Part shown: positions 26,763 through 39,667 of the stretch, one piece after another
Layout: each line of letters opens with the position of its first letter
How positions within the stretch are numbered: the stretch's first letter is position 1
DNA from: Bigelowiella natans CCMP2755
Lineage: Eukaryota > Cercozoa > Chlorarachniophyceae
Assembly: GCA_000320545.1 (NCBI GenBank)
Contig: ADNK01001314.1
Span: 1 to 54,570, forward strand
Reading direction: 5' to 3'
Length of the DNA stretch: 54,570 nt
Program-made: the position numbers and the translations under genes
The notes under the pieces: generated by a model
The model's input: only the letters and a program-made list of their open reading frames with translations
Told to the model about the DNA's origin: nothing
The model's database searches: none

Positions 26763-27869
26763 CTATCAGACTCTGGTGACGCTTGCAAAGAAGGCCGGTG
26801 TAAAAGACGGCGAGATTGTGATATGTAATATCTTCCTTTCGAAATTAATCTTTTAAATTACTTATCAAACGATAATTCCTCTCCTAAGCGCCGCGTAAGA
26901 TTGTATTGTACCTACAGAGGCCCATTCTCCTTCAAATCTACATCATCCTCATTATCTTCATCATCAACAACAACAACAACATTCCGAAAGAAAATGAATA
27001 AATGGAAAGTGCAGCTAGGCTACTACTACTACTACTACTACTACTATTACTACTACTACTAATACACCACCAACAACAAAGACTACCACACTCCTGTAAC
27101 TGCTACGATAAGCTTTGCGTGATGACCAATGATGAGAGAACAGAGGGGCGAGGACACAACAGTAGCCTGATTTCTTTTTCGATTGATTACTTAGGCTCTC
27201 CGCTAATCATCGATCCTGAGACAAAGTAAAACTATCCCGCCGCATGTTGTAGCAGCATTTCCACATAGTACATTCGCGATTCGTATTACGCTACTACTTG
27301 CTGCCTACTTTCTTACTTACTAACCCACACGTGTGCTCCTTGGCAACCATTAAGGAAATCAGTGGATCTTGGATTGGCCGGAGATCATCAAGGAGAGAAT
27401 GCTGCCATTGCACTTGCCCTTGCCCACGAGTAAGAATAGCATCTGTCTGTGTGTGTGTTTGTGTGTGAAGGGGGGGGGGGGGGGGACTTCGTTTATAGTG
27501 ACTCGATAGAGTCGATAAGGAAAGCACATGAAATAAGAGTCATCATCGTGAACATCATGATGCAAGGTTTCTCAACTACTGGAGGGAAAAGACCAAGAGG
27601 GTAGGAGAAGAGGAGCTCGAGGATGATGATGATGGTGGTGGTGGTGGTGGTGACGAATCTGGTAGTGCCCTGTGCTGGGCAGGGCGTCGATATCCGCTAT
27701 TCTCGCCATCATCTAAACTAAGAACGGCTCTCAAATCCACCTTTTGGCCCGGCCGCTGTCAGATTCTGGAATTGAATGCTGCTGAAAGTAGTGGTGAACG
27801 TATATTTTATCGTGGGATGGTGATGACGACGATGATGATGGTGATGATGATGATGATGATGATGATGAT

Positions 27870-27945
<76 letters not shown>

Positions 27946-28686
27946 GTACATTCTTGTTCACTCTGTATTGCTTATTTCTATTCTCTGACAAATATTTCGA
28001 AACGGATCATCAGGCACGCCACAGCATCAGCGCAAGCTTTGCATCGATGGAGCTCATACACGTGATAGTGTCAATCGAGCAGCAAACTGGTTCGCGCAAG
28101 TAGTACAGGTGCTGCTGTTCTCAACTATCCAACACTACGAGTGCTGTCCGCACTTGCTCCTATCCTACTACCTACCCCTTCCTCATGTCATCATCAATCT
28201 CTTCGTCGCTCTAAACAAGCACACAAATGCTTCAGGCCGAGAAGGAAAAGCGCCGAAGCCGCTCGAGGGAAAGTAAGAAAAGACCGCCCCAGCAGCACCA
28301 GCAGAAACAGCAGCAGAAAGCAGCTATATCCACAATGGCTGATAAAATCGAAATGAAGGATGATGAAGATGAAGAAGGAGTCAATGGCGACAGCTGTGCT
28401 GATATTGAGGTGAGAGCAAAGAACACGTGTATTGTGATGCTTGTGCGTGGTTGCGTATTGGATTAATACTGAAACATTGAGACTCATCCTGATGACTAAC
28501 GAATGTGTTCTCTCTTCTCCATAATCTCCCCCCCCCCCCTCCCCCTTTAGGTTGGATTGGCTTTTAATGTTGGTGTAGGAAGAGATCCGGGAAAGCTCCT
28601 GCTAGAAATTAATAAAGTGCTGAATAAAGCGAAGGTCCCCTGCTATTGGCGCTGTTAGGAGGAAAATACATATATATTCATATAAA

Positions 28687-28728
<42 letters not shown>

Positions 28729-29107
28729 TAACCAGCACCGTCGTCATTGATGTATGTTATCATTATAATCATGCCGTCATGTATGATACCATAGCACATT
28801 ATCATCATTATCATCATCATTATCATCATCATCATCATCATCATTTTCACCATCATCATTGGCAGATACACGTCTCTTGGGTATACTCTTGCCCCTTTGA
28901 CTGGGACAAGTAAGAGAGAGGAGCAAATAGAAAAAGCAACAATGATGATGATGATGATGATGATGATGACGATGATGAAGATGGCTCGAAATAAATGTAT
29001 TGATTGTTGCTGCTGCTGTTCCTGATGATGGTTTAGCTTGCCTGGAATGCTTTCTCTGCGATCATATCCTCCTGCTCTTTCAGCATTAGTTGTTGTATAT
29101 TGCCTTG

Positions 29108-29147
<40 letters not shown>

Positions 29148-29329
29148 TGTGTTTTTTAGGTACTCTGGCAAGAATATGGGTTCTGTGGCTGATATCTGCC
29201 AAAGGCACTCTCTGCCCATGCCTAGCATGTATGGCAGTAGTAGCGACAACAAAAAAGAGGAGGAGGAGGAGGAGGAGAAGGAGGGTACGACTTTGAAGCA
29301 GCAGCAGAAGGAGGTCAAGGAAGAACATA

Positions 29330-29379
<50 letters not shown>

Positions 29380-29967
29380 GATTCTAATTGATTGTGCGGG
29401 TTGTTCATTGATCATCACGCAAGGTACGGTACATCGTGCGTGCTAATGTATGATGATACTGCCATCATTGTAGGAATTAGCATCCCCCTCCTCTTCTTCA
29501 AAGCCAACCGTGGTCCGCGGTTATCAAGATTTCTCTGGAAGGTGGCAGACAGTGATTCTAGGAATATACCATGCCATCTCCCTCAAATACAGCAACACAG
29601 ATTGCTTCTGGTCTGATAGTAGCAGCAGCAGTAGCAGCACGGATACTAATAAAAGCACTAGTAGTAGTGGTGGTGGTGGTGGTGGTAGTAGTAGAGATCG
29701 GTGTAGTGCCAACCATCGAAGATCGAAGGAAAGAAATGATGAGAATAGCTGCAGCTCCAGGCCAAAACCGAAGAAATTGGCAGTTTCGAGTGATACTGAA
29801 AAGAATGATGAGAAGAGAAGGATGACAGAATTAAGGTAGGACGTGGATGTGGGGTGCTCGATGGCGATGATGAAAATGATGATCAAAGCACAACTTTCTC
29901 AAATGGAATGCTAGGAGAACTTCTGTCGCTCGCTTGTTGCTTATGTGTTTGTGTGTCTGTGTGTGTC

Positions 29968-30006
<39 letters not shown>

Positions 30007-30358
30007 TTCCAAAAACCGTGCTCTCTCTCGAGCATTTCGTGAGCTGAACTATACTAACTATGAACTGTGGGCACTGTATAATAATCTCTTATGTCTGGCT
30101 TAGATATTTCCCGTCCGCAAAGGCACTTGTTGAGGCATTGAAAACAAAGGCTGCCTCCGCTGCTGCTGCTGACGAAACATGTTCTCAACTCACCCTGGTA
30201 CATCAAAGATTCCTCCTACAAGCATTTCATATTATACATCAGAATATGCTGGGTTTCAGTCATGTATTGTAGTTCATGTTGGCCATACTCACGATCAGGT
30301 TACTGGCTCTCTTTATCTTGCTGGAAATGTGCTGGGTGCAGTGGGATTTCAAATGTGA
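23766..30358 (+). CDS. Folylpolyglutamate synthase (N-terminal exon unresolved)
   Basis: Adds gamma-linked glutamates to tetrahydrofolate, ATP-dependent (Mur ligase fold). In-phase exons: 23766-23881, 23955-24006, 24198-24244, 24387-24419, 24493-24563, 24731-24753, 25034-25107, 25300-25339, 25527-25587, 25809-25873, 26058-26117, 26289-26354, 26770-26824, 27363-27429, 27567-27819, 28031-28108, 28236-28409, 28551-28634, then 29474-29835, 30104-30197 and 30299-30358. Motifs in order: VIHVAGTKGKGSTCAFVE (P-loop), TTGLYSSPHLIEVNERIRI, MPRYFQFLTL, GVGGRLDATN, IGYDHMNVLGSTLDAIASEK, KAGILKTG, LGLAGDHQGENAA, TFWPGRCQIL, CIDGAHTRDSV, LAFNVGVGRDP and VTGSLYLAGNV. One exon between 28634 and 29474 is unclear; 29160 onward (YSGKNMGSVADIC) is a candidate. 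Low-complexity inserts occur in 27567-27819 (Asp/Gly), 28236-28409 (Gln/Lys) and 29474-29835 (Ser/Gly). Confidence 0.95.
24836..24871. repeat. (CT)n microsatellite in FPGS intron
   Basis: Pure CT run between FPGS exons 24731-24753 and 25034-25107; a long pyrimidine tract upstream of the acceptor. Confidence 0.95.
26139..26447. repeat. Trinucleotide repeat pair around an FPGS exon
   Basis: (ATG)n then (GTG)n then (ATG)n at 26139-26223, upstream of exon 26289-26354, and (ATT)n followed by (AGA)n at 26366-26447, downstream of it. Confidence 0.9.
27834..27942. repeat. Compound (ATG)n-(TG)n-(AG)n microsatellite
   Basis: Three different repeats abut without a gap in the FPGS intron after exon 27567-27819; total about 110 bp. 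Confidence 0.95.
29108..29146. repeat. (TG)n microsatellite before a TTTTTTAG acceptor
   Basis: A TG run in FPGS ends 12 bases before a candidate acceptor at 29158-29159. A further (AT)n run occupies 29333-29376. Confidence 0.9.
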
Positions 30359-31437
30359 TGATAAATTAACGTGATGCTTGACTGGAATGACATGAGCAAT
30401 TTCGATACGATGGGAGCTATGTGGACTGATCGACGAAACTAGGAAAGGCAGTATGTTGAAAGTCAAAAGCAGTATTCAGCACTGCTAGACTGGAGCATTT
30501 AATACACAATGCTTATCACATCTAGCCATTGTCGTCATCATATTGCAAATCGCTGATCTGTCACAGTCTAGCAGTGATGTCCACAGTACGCTAGCACGCC
30601 TAGCAGATGCATCGTGTGCATGCTAGCTAGCTAGTATGACACAGCAATCTCTAACAATCGACCGAGCTATCTAGCCTATCTATAGCTATCGTTCTAGAGC
30701 AGATGTCTAATTGTGACCTATTCTAGTTCAAGAGTTGCTCGCGGATTTTCGCGCTCGCTCCATAGCTCTAGCTATACTATAGACACAGTATATATAATAT
30801 ATAATATAATATATATGATATATACGTATCTAGCGTATGTCTATTCTATCTACAGTTTTCTAGCTTTCTAGCTTTGCAGTTCGCACGTATAGCGGCCGCT
30901 CTTCTGTCTTGTAGCAACGCATGTCTAGCTAGGTAGCTCTGACTAGCTAGCAAGCTGAGCTAAAATTAGACATTATTATCGCATTTGTCCTCACTGCTGC
31001 TAGGCAGTCAACAATCAACAACTTGCAATCTAGCAATGCTACGCTATATAGTCAGCTATGTCGCATCTGATAATTGTCATTAACTATGCCATGTCTAGAT
31101 GTGCATCTAGCTCTAGAGCTAGCTAGACAAACGTCTATGTATACGTGCTATGGACCTAGCTGCAACTAAGTGCCCATTGCTAGATCTAGAGATTGCCGCG
31201 GTTCTCTGCGGGATTGAATGTGCGCTAGTCAGCAATGAAAGTAGCGCTTTTTATCGCCATGGCTACACAATGTGACACGATGTGTTTGATGCATTAATTA
31301 CTACACAGATAAATTTATGTGTGGACATTGTGCTGCATTGGCTTGCACACATGAGACGACATAAAAAAATTTAAATGTGTTTTTGTTTCATATCCTCAAT
31401 GTAGTTTCCTGCCAGTTAATTTTTTTTCAAAGCTAAG
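30359..31437. other. Tail-to-tail spacer, FPGS / kinase, CTAG-rich
   Basis: No gene seen. From 30480 to 31200 the sequence is full of CTAG words (for example GCATGCTAGCTAGCTAG near 30617) and a TATA-rich alternating tract at 30789-30824. No coding frame is long enough to support. Confidence 0.7.
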
Positions 31438-33090
31438 CTAAGGTGCTTTCTTTGGTTCCATTTTGCTGAAAACAGGGTGTAGTTGGTTGTAAAATTTCCT
31501 GAAGCTGTGAAAGCTTCCAGAAAGACGTCGGAACTCTGCCACAGCCTCGTCCTCTCCCTTGCAAAAGATGTCGATTGCAAACTGCAGTTTATCCCCAGTG
31601 CTTTGACATGTTGCTTCTATGGAGTACCCATCACGCGTAAACTTGACTCCACTACCGAGACTACTTAAGACACTGACAACGTACTGCAGAGTTCGTGGAG
31701 CAGATTTACAGCTATTGATCACTGTATAACTCTTTACGGCAGGTTCGTACTCTTCAGCCTCAGGCAGAGACTTAAAATCCAACTCAATTAATTTTGGTGT
31801 TGTTGGCATAATGCCGATTGTTTTACCGGAAACCGCGCGCATGCCTTTGGCAAATTCGACACTGTTGTTTTTACGTTCAAGACCTTCTTCCAACTTCGCA
31901 GTGTCTACCTCGGGCTTACGCCTCTCCAATTCTTTAACAAGATTCTCCTGACTCAAGATTTCATTTGTGTACCATTTGTGCTTTTTAATTCCTTCTATTG
32001 TGATTCTTTTTGATTCATCTGCGGTCAGCATTTGATTGATGAGGTCCTTAAAATCTGCATCAAATTTTCTCTGCTGTTCGTGTGCCATCCAGAAATATTT
32101 GAAATTTCCCTTCAAAAGTTTGTCGAACCACCAATCCTTCTGATTCGGGCTAACATAAGGAGGGTAGCCCGCGTACATAACGAATAAGATGACTCCGCAG
32201 GACCAAATGTCACAGGCTTTTGAATATGCAAGGCGTCTCACAACTTCTGGGGCCATGTACTTCTCAGTCCCCACGCATGTGTGCATTTCATTTTCCCCGG
32301 GCATTACAGCAAAACCAAAATCAGCAATCTTCAGTATAAAATTAGTATCCATAAGAAGATTATCAGGTTTTAGGTCACGGTGCACAACTCCGGCCGTATG
32401 ACAAGCATCCAATCCCTCGATTAATTGGTGAAAGTACGCTCTCGCAACGTCCTCGCTAAAGGATCCAGTATGCATTAAATAGTCGAAAAGCTCGCCGTTT
32501 TCACATAGCTCGAGAGTGATTATTGCTGCCTCCGTTTTCGATCCATCCTTGTGAGGGTATTCGCCTTCCCAATTCACACCTTTCAGGCGCACGACGTTAT
32601 CATGTTTAACAGTTCCAAGGGCCTTGAGCTCAGCCTTCACGGACCTGGTGGACAGAGCGGTGTGAGATGATAGTATTAGGCAACATGGATAGAGGGTTTA
32701 CCTGACTCTGGATTGGTTTTCCTTTAGTTTCCTGAAAGAAATGAATTTCTCTCAATTCATATCGAAATATACTTGTGTAACTCTTTTTTGGCTGCATACC
32801 AGAGCACTTTCAGAGCAACTCTCTCTCCAGTTTCATGGTGGACTCCTACACAAGCAATAGCAGTGGCTCCCCCCCCAAGCTTTTTCCCCAGATAAAAGTC
32901 CCCGATCATTCTGCGATTCTTCTTTTTCTTAGAGAGTTTTGCGGCAGCCAGCTTGGCTTTCAGCATGGCCATATCTGATTGGCAAGGTCTTCTTAAAATT
33001 ATAATCTCATAAATTCAATTTAAAAATACCATCTCCCGTTGCCTCCGCGGATGCAGGAGTGGAAGAAACTATGACGCTTTCTTTAGTCAT
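31438..33090 (-). CDS. CAMK/SNF1-like Ser/Thr protein kinase with KA1-like C-terminus, 490 aa
   Basis: Four exons join in phase: 33030-33090 (ATG), 32800-32974, 32702-32731 (30-nt microexon) and 31438-32644. After a short Lys-rich N-terminus the kinase domain starts near residue 45: glycine loop LGGGATAIACVGV (53-65), VALK with catalytic Lys76, helix-C Glu94 (VKAELKAL), HRDLKPDN (catalytic Asp179), DFG (197-199), CVGTEKYMAPE (activation loop to APE 220-222), CDIWSCGVILFVM, and HKWY closing the domain. All key residues are present, so it should be active. The C-terminal ~120 residues (YTVINSCKSAPRTLQ... FHSFRKFYNQL) resemble a KA1 domain as in SNF1/MARK/CHK1 relatives. Probably cytosolic or nuclear; exact subfamily not determined. 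Confidence 0.95.
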
Positions 33091-34038
33091 GCTTGCTCCT
33101 TAAGGGCCCAAGCAGCTTTGCCTTCTGTGGGACCTTCAAAGAAATCAATGCAAGTCAATTATCTGCAAAGCTCTCCAAAGAAATTCAGAAGCTAATTTTA
33201 AGTATGAGACAATCGAATATCCATGACGTTTAAAATAAATATCTGATTTATCGTGCTTCTCGGATACTTCCTGTCTTGCGACTGCTTTGAAAAAATGAAT
33301 TGGACATGGTGGCGCAAGTTTCCACTTGCAAAGCGAAAAAATTACCTGCGTTCAGAGTCCTAATTAATATATACGACTACGATTTACAGTGAATCTTGAA
33401 GAATTTAGAAGCTGTTTCAGATAGTAAGACCAGTTCCATGAACAGCACAGGAGATTTCTCAGAACTCTCTCATATCTAACGCATGCCATTTTTCCGGGTT
33501 TTGGAGCTTCCTGTCGCGAAAACTTTTTGCAGAAAGTAATGGGAAAATTCTTTCTCGGGGAAAAATAGAAAAAACGAATTCTGGACTTCATCTTCGAATT
33601 CAAATATGCGAGCACAGGTTCCTAGGCGCTCCTGGAAAGGACTTATTAATTAAAATCGAAACTATGCTGGAAACAGGAAGTTGACCCGGCAAAAAAAGCC
33701 TAAAGATTCCAAGTTCGCATGACGTTTGACAGAAACTTAGGAGACTCACCAATAGATTTATTTCTTAGCGGCCTGGGATAAGCTGAAAAATACACCCACA
33801 CTTGGAACACTCACTCTCCCCCCTAGAACCAGCATCGGAAGTTAAATCTCAGAAAGCTTGAATTGTTAGCAACACGATTTTGACTCTCTGGGGTGGGAAT
33901 GCTTATTTTGTTTTTATTGGGAGAACTCAAACAATAATTTTGATTTCTGTCTACCTGGCATTGCTCTGGCATGGCTATTTTTTTGTGTCACCTTCTCCCT
34001 TACTTCAGAGGAGCCTTTGAGGTGAAGTGGCCGTGGTG
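33091..34038. other. Head-to-head spacer, kinase / large KOW-type gene
   Basis: About 950 bp of AT-rich sequence between two divergent start codons. Only short ORFs, no exon-like pattern. Unlike the convergent spacers it is poor in CTAG and has no long microsatellite. Likely promoters and 5' UTRs. Confidence 0.6.
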
Positions 34039-35822
34039 ATGGAGCCAGAAGAATGCAAAAAAGAAGGGAAAATGTACAAGGCTAGCGATCTGTCAACAGA
34101 AAGCAATGCACGATATAGTACAAGAATACAGGACCTAGCCAAAGGTGAAGCAGAGTGTACAAGAGAAGAAAATAATGGAGGTGGGGGTAGTGGTGAAGGA
34201 AAGAAGCACCATCAAGGTGATTATAAGATACATGGGTGCCGCATTCTCGCCTGGATATCCCCTCAGTGTTTATCTACCACATGTAAAATCGTTCCGTAGG
34301 TATAAAGAAAGATAATCAAGCTCCAGCAGAACACAACACTGATGAGAAGAGGACCGGGGGGGCGAGGAAAACTCTTGATGGGATGGTAGATTGGATCCGG
34401 TGAGTATTAGCAATCAAGCATCTACTCACAAATGATTTCTACACGGATAGAAATTGATCAGTGTGCATGCTTATGTTTATACCATCGACATCATCAAAAT
34501 CATCGTAGGGGAGTTGTAAACGATGGCATCGATATAGCCTACTCCATCTCCAGACAACGTGGGGGCGAAAGGTCGCGACGTCTAAAACAGCAACTTCCAT
34601 AAAAATTCATGTTAAATCAAATTGCCTATATGGTCACACGCTGCCTTTTCTTAGGTTCCTCACAGAACAAGCTGCTCTGCTTCAAGTACCTGCGGACGAG
34701 ATTGATATTGTTAATGACCAAGGGCTACTTTCTCCTGGTGTTTGGATAGAAATTTCCCGTGGAGTGCTTGAGGGAGCAACAGGCAGGGTCGTGGAGGTCA
34801 AAAGGTCGGATTCTGCTTCTACGACAGCAGCAGACGGGCGCAACGGAAACAACAACGGTAACAACGACGATGGTGCCAGCTTCAAGCAAGGGCCTAACAA
34901 AAATAGCTCTACTCACCACTCGCTTGATCATCAAGATTCCAGTTCTATCAATTCAAAAGGTCAGAGTAGAGCTTAAGGATACACATCATGTTGATACTCC
35001 CTGATGATGAAATAAGCGGCATCATCATCCTCGACACCATCATTAGCAACAGCAAACCTTTGCATCTTTTGTTTATGAGAATGTGGCTCCTGCTAGGGTA
35101 TTATGGCCTTTGCAGCAGTTGCAGCAGTAGTGCATGCTGATAATCTATTTGATTAATTTTTCTGCTTACAACCAGGGAAAGGGGGAGGAGGGACGGGATC
35201 AATGAAGGTTGCGGGGGGTGAGGAGATGGAGAGAAACAACGATAGTACAACTACTGCTGGGTCGCAGAAGTATGTGAATGACAGCTCTGCCTTTCTTAAT
35301 GCTGGTGGCATCGACGATGCTGATGCTGCTTCAAGTGGAAAGTGGCGATATCTAGTGCGACTGACCAACGGACGCACAGTACTAGTGGTATAACAGCTAG
35401 TGAATGCATGATGACGATGATGATAGCAATGAGCTGCTCCCTTCTTCACGCGCAGGAGTAGCAAATTTGTCAATAAGTGCACCTTTTGCCGTTGTGTCGT
35501 TGTTGTTGACTTCATCAGAGTCGGGACGCGATATCGGTTCTTCTTCCTCAACCCACCCATATCAGTAAGACCAGTGGAGGAGTTGGGAAGAGGAAAGAAG
35601 ACAAGGATGAGGACAAAGAAAACGTAACCACAGCGTCACCAGCAGTGGCGGACACTGATATAAGCACCACAACTACCATTACCACCCCTACCACCTCCTC
35701 CTCCTTATCCACAATGACGACTTCTTCAGCTAATATTACTACGGCCAAAAACAGTGCTGTTATTGGTAATAGTGCCAGCATGCCGAATGGCCGCGAGACC
35801 AAACGCAAACGCAGTAATCATT

Positions 35823-35857
<35 letters not shown>

Positions 35858-36050
35858 AAAAAAAATGAGCCTCCTACGGCAACGACAATGCCAAAGCAAA
35901 GCAGCAATAGCAGTAACAGCAGCAGCAGCAGCAGTTCACATACCACGAAGGGATCCTACTCCTCTACCTCTCCTTCCATCGTAGGGTATGATGATGGCAG
36001 TAGTGGCGGTATTGTTGATCATCATCATCACCACCATCATCATGGCCATC

Positions 36051-36085
<35 letters not shown>

Positions 36086-37264
36086 CACCACCATCATCAT
36101 CATCATCATCACCACCATCATCGCCGACACTATCGGCGATTCTTCTTAGAGGCATTCCCTCTGGTAAGAGTATGGGAGGGCAGGGCTCCTCGAATAGCCC
36201 TGAGATCTTCTGTCGGAAATCCTATCGCTCCCACCCCCCTTCCTACCGCCAACCTTGATTCCAAACAGCGCAAATTACGTCGCAAAGAACGTCGAAGTCT
36301 TGTTTTTGGCGCTGCAATGGCGACAACAGTATCCGCACATAAGGGGGGCGCGGCTGCCTCGAAGAGTAGCATCATCAGTGGCGGTGACAGCAGCACTGCT
36401 GACACTGTGGCAGCAGCAGCAGCACCACCACCGCCGCCGTTTCTGCCCGAAAGTATGCGTCTACCGCAGGTACGAGACAGCTGCATGCAATCATAATATA
36501 GCTGCTGCTGCTGCTGCCATCTGGACCTTCACAGCTATCCGCCAACAACTGCACCCACACCGCATTTAACTATGTTCGCCGCACTCGTTGTCCCTCAGGT
36601 TCACCCCCCCCCTCCCCCCGAACCGAGTGAAGCCCCTCCCCCACCCCCGCCTGAGAGTGGTTACATGACAAAGTTCCTGCTCTGGGCAAGGAAGGGCGTG
36701 TCGAAAAGCGCCCACGGCAACAAGGGAGACGAGGAGGAGGAGGAGGAGAGGAGGGCCAGGGAAATGCGGCACAAACGAGCAGTTGCTGCAGCGGCAGCAT
36801 TTCGGGAAGCATTAGACCGGCACGAGAACCGCATACGAAGTTTGCAAGGAGAGAGGGCCAAAATCAGGGTGAGGCAGATTCATCCATTGGCAGTAGGAAA
36901 AGCAATGTCGAATGAGGATCGGGCATCATTATTGTGTTTATTTGATTGCTTCGTCTTTGAATAAGCCAGTCGCTCTACAATCCCCCCCCCCCCGTCACCC
37001 CCCTTTCTCTTTCTTTCTCTCAGACGTAAAAACTGTACAGAATACTAGTAGAACGATGGTCACATAAAATGACGGTGTGTGTGTGTGCATTCTGGTTGTC
37101 GCGGCCGTTAAACAGGACGAGATGACACGAGATTTAAGGCGGTGGGAGCGATACGCAATCGAGGAGCTAGAGGTAGTAAGAAGTAGTAATGTGGTGGTTG
37201 GGAGCAGTGCGACAACAATTGCCACTAAGCATAATAATAATAAGAAGAATATTAATTATTGAGA

Positions 37265-37299
<35 letters not shown>

Positions 37300-37992
37300 G
37301 GTTCTTGGACAAAGGACCATGGCAATAAGACTTATAAATATAGGCGCGGTAATGATTAGCGAGGGACACACACACACGCACACACACACACACAGAGAGA
37401 GAGAGAGAAGGGGGGGGGGGGGGGGGGGGAACAAGAAGGGAGGTGAGGGAGGTGAATCGACTTTGATTTTATATAATCAAAGTCGGTAAAGGTTGTTTTA
37501 GTCTAAACGCCAATAACATGCACTTTCAATTCATATACGACGATGATCGTGTGCCATGGTTGATTCACCTTCTTTACCTTACTCCTCGCTCCTGTCCTCC
37601 TTCTTCCCCCCCCCCTCCTCATCCTGCCTATCTGTCCTCATGGTCATTCTGTTGGTAGAGGTTGGATTTGGAATCAGCATACCTGCAAGCATTGGTCGGC
37701 ATCTTAAATAAGATTCAGGTGTTGTTATTTCGTAGCTACTAGCTAGCCATGCTCATCATCATCATCATCATCATCATCGTCATCATCGTCATCATCGTCA
37801 TCACTATCGCTGCTTAAGATTCTCTCTTCTTCCTCTACCACCACCACATTATTATCATTCTTATTATTGTAAGGTGTGGATACGGCAAGGCTGCGATGAA
37901 AACAACACCCCAACAGGCGTGGACTTAGAAGTTTTCTTGAAGGTTGCTTTCACTAAAAACCTGTGGATAGATCCCCCCTCCCCTCCTCCTCC

Positions 37993-38025
<33 letters not shown>

Positions 38026-38288
38026 CCCCCTCTCCCTATCCCCTCGTCATTATCGTCGTAGCTACTTGCGAGAGAGCTGTGTTGGGGGTATTGTATTGCA
38101 AACGAAGATGTGAGTATTATTTATGAAGATAATACACAATAAATAATAAGGGCGTTGAATCTGGCATAGAAGTCGATGAGATCATCCAATTTCCCAACCT
38201 CAACCACAACCTCTCGGTACTACGTTATTGCTTGCTACCACCACCATCGATAGATCGTCGTCACGATTCTCATCATCTTCATCTACAG

Positions 38289-38327
<39 letters not shown>

Positions 38328-38865
38328 TCTTTCTCTTTCTCTTTCAATCTCCTTCCACTTCTCCGTGGCTACCAGCACCAACAAGTCTGATGTTGCCTTG
38401 ACCACTACTACTTCTAATACTGGTACATGCAGGAGTGCAAACGCTTGGAGCAGGAGTCTTCTTCGCTTTTACAGAAATACAGGGAAATGGTAGACCAGCT
38501 CGTGGTGAAGGAGGCCTTCTCGGCGAGGAAGAAACGCCTCGTCAGAGTCCTGCAGATCGGTTAGTAGTTGTGCTCTCCATCTAAAATCCGCACCGAATGA
38601 CGATGTAGTAGTGCTATCTATGCAAGTAAGGAGGAGGAGACGGCGATGGGGAAGCAGAGGGGGGGGGGGGGAATAAATACACCCCAAGGTTGCCTCATCG
38701 CATCATCAATGATCAACAACAATGATTTCAGGGGATGGTGCTGCGGAATGGGACGAGACATACGGGCGGTATTGGCGTGCAGAATCAGCCGAATCCCGGC
38801 GGTTATTCAGGGCCATCATGCTCGATGAGCGACAGTCCGAGGTGCAAGAACGACAACACACCTAT

Positions 38866-38899
<34 letters not shown>

Positions 38900-38937
38900 G
38901 CAGACCGTAATGACGTTGATATGTGCATAGCTTGTGC

Positions 38938-38977
<40 letters not shown>

Positions 38978-39010
38978 GGCAGTCATGAAGCCATGCTGCA
39001 TTTACTACTA

Positions 39011-39044
<34 letters not shown>

Positions 39045-39627
39045 AACTACCTGTTTGTCTTGTAGTGAATATTCGCTCATTATCCGTCTCTTATCTATCC
39101 ATTTAGGGCCAATTGATTCGTCGTTGGCGCGCATTGCTACATGCCGCAGGTACTAGTTATACTACTAGTAGTAATAGTAGTAGCGAGTAGTACTACCCAT
39201 AAATATAAATATAAATATATAAATATATATATATATATTGTCATCAGTTTCTTCTTCCTCGATATGGCTGTCGTCTTTCGTCTCGTTAGGAGAACAGCAA
39301 GGCGGAGAGGGGGGTTGGGGGGGGGGGGTAGATCAATTGCCTGTATGTTTTACCTCTGATGATCATACTAGAGAGATTCTAACTTTTTTATTTATTCAAT
39401 TATCAGGAGGGGGAGGAGGAGGAGGAGGGAGCAATGTGTCACCTGATGCCGTACGAGCGTTCTTTTTGCACATACTAAGGCAGACTGCTGGACGATACGC
39501 CCTCACAACAGAGGTGTTGCTGCTGCTGCTTTGGTGTGGTGGTGGTGGTGGTGGTGGTGGTGGGCATTTATGTGCGTTGGAGTGCCTCTGTGTGCGTGTG
39601 CGTGTGTGTGTCTGTGTGTGTCTGTGT

Positions 39628-39667
<40 letters not shown>

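Noticed and set aside
28602-29408. 268-codon minus-strand ORF rich in Ile, Tyr, Met and Ser
   Set aside because: Translation of (AT)n, (GAT)n and (CA)n repeats opposite FPGS; no exon-like content.
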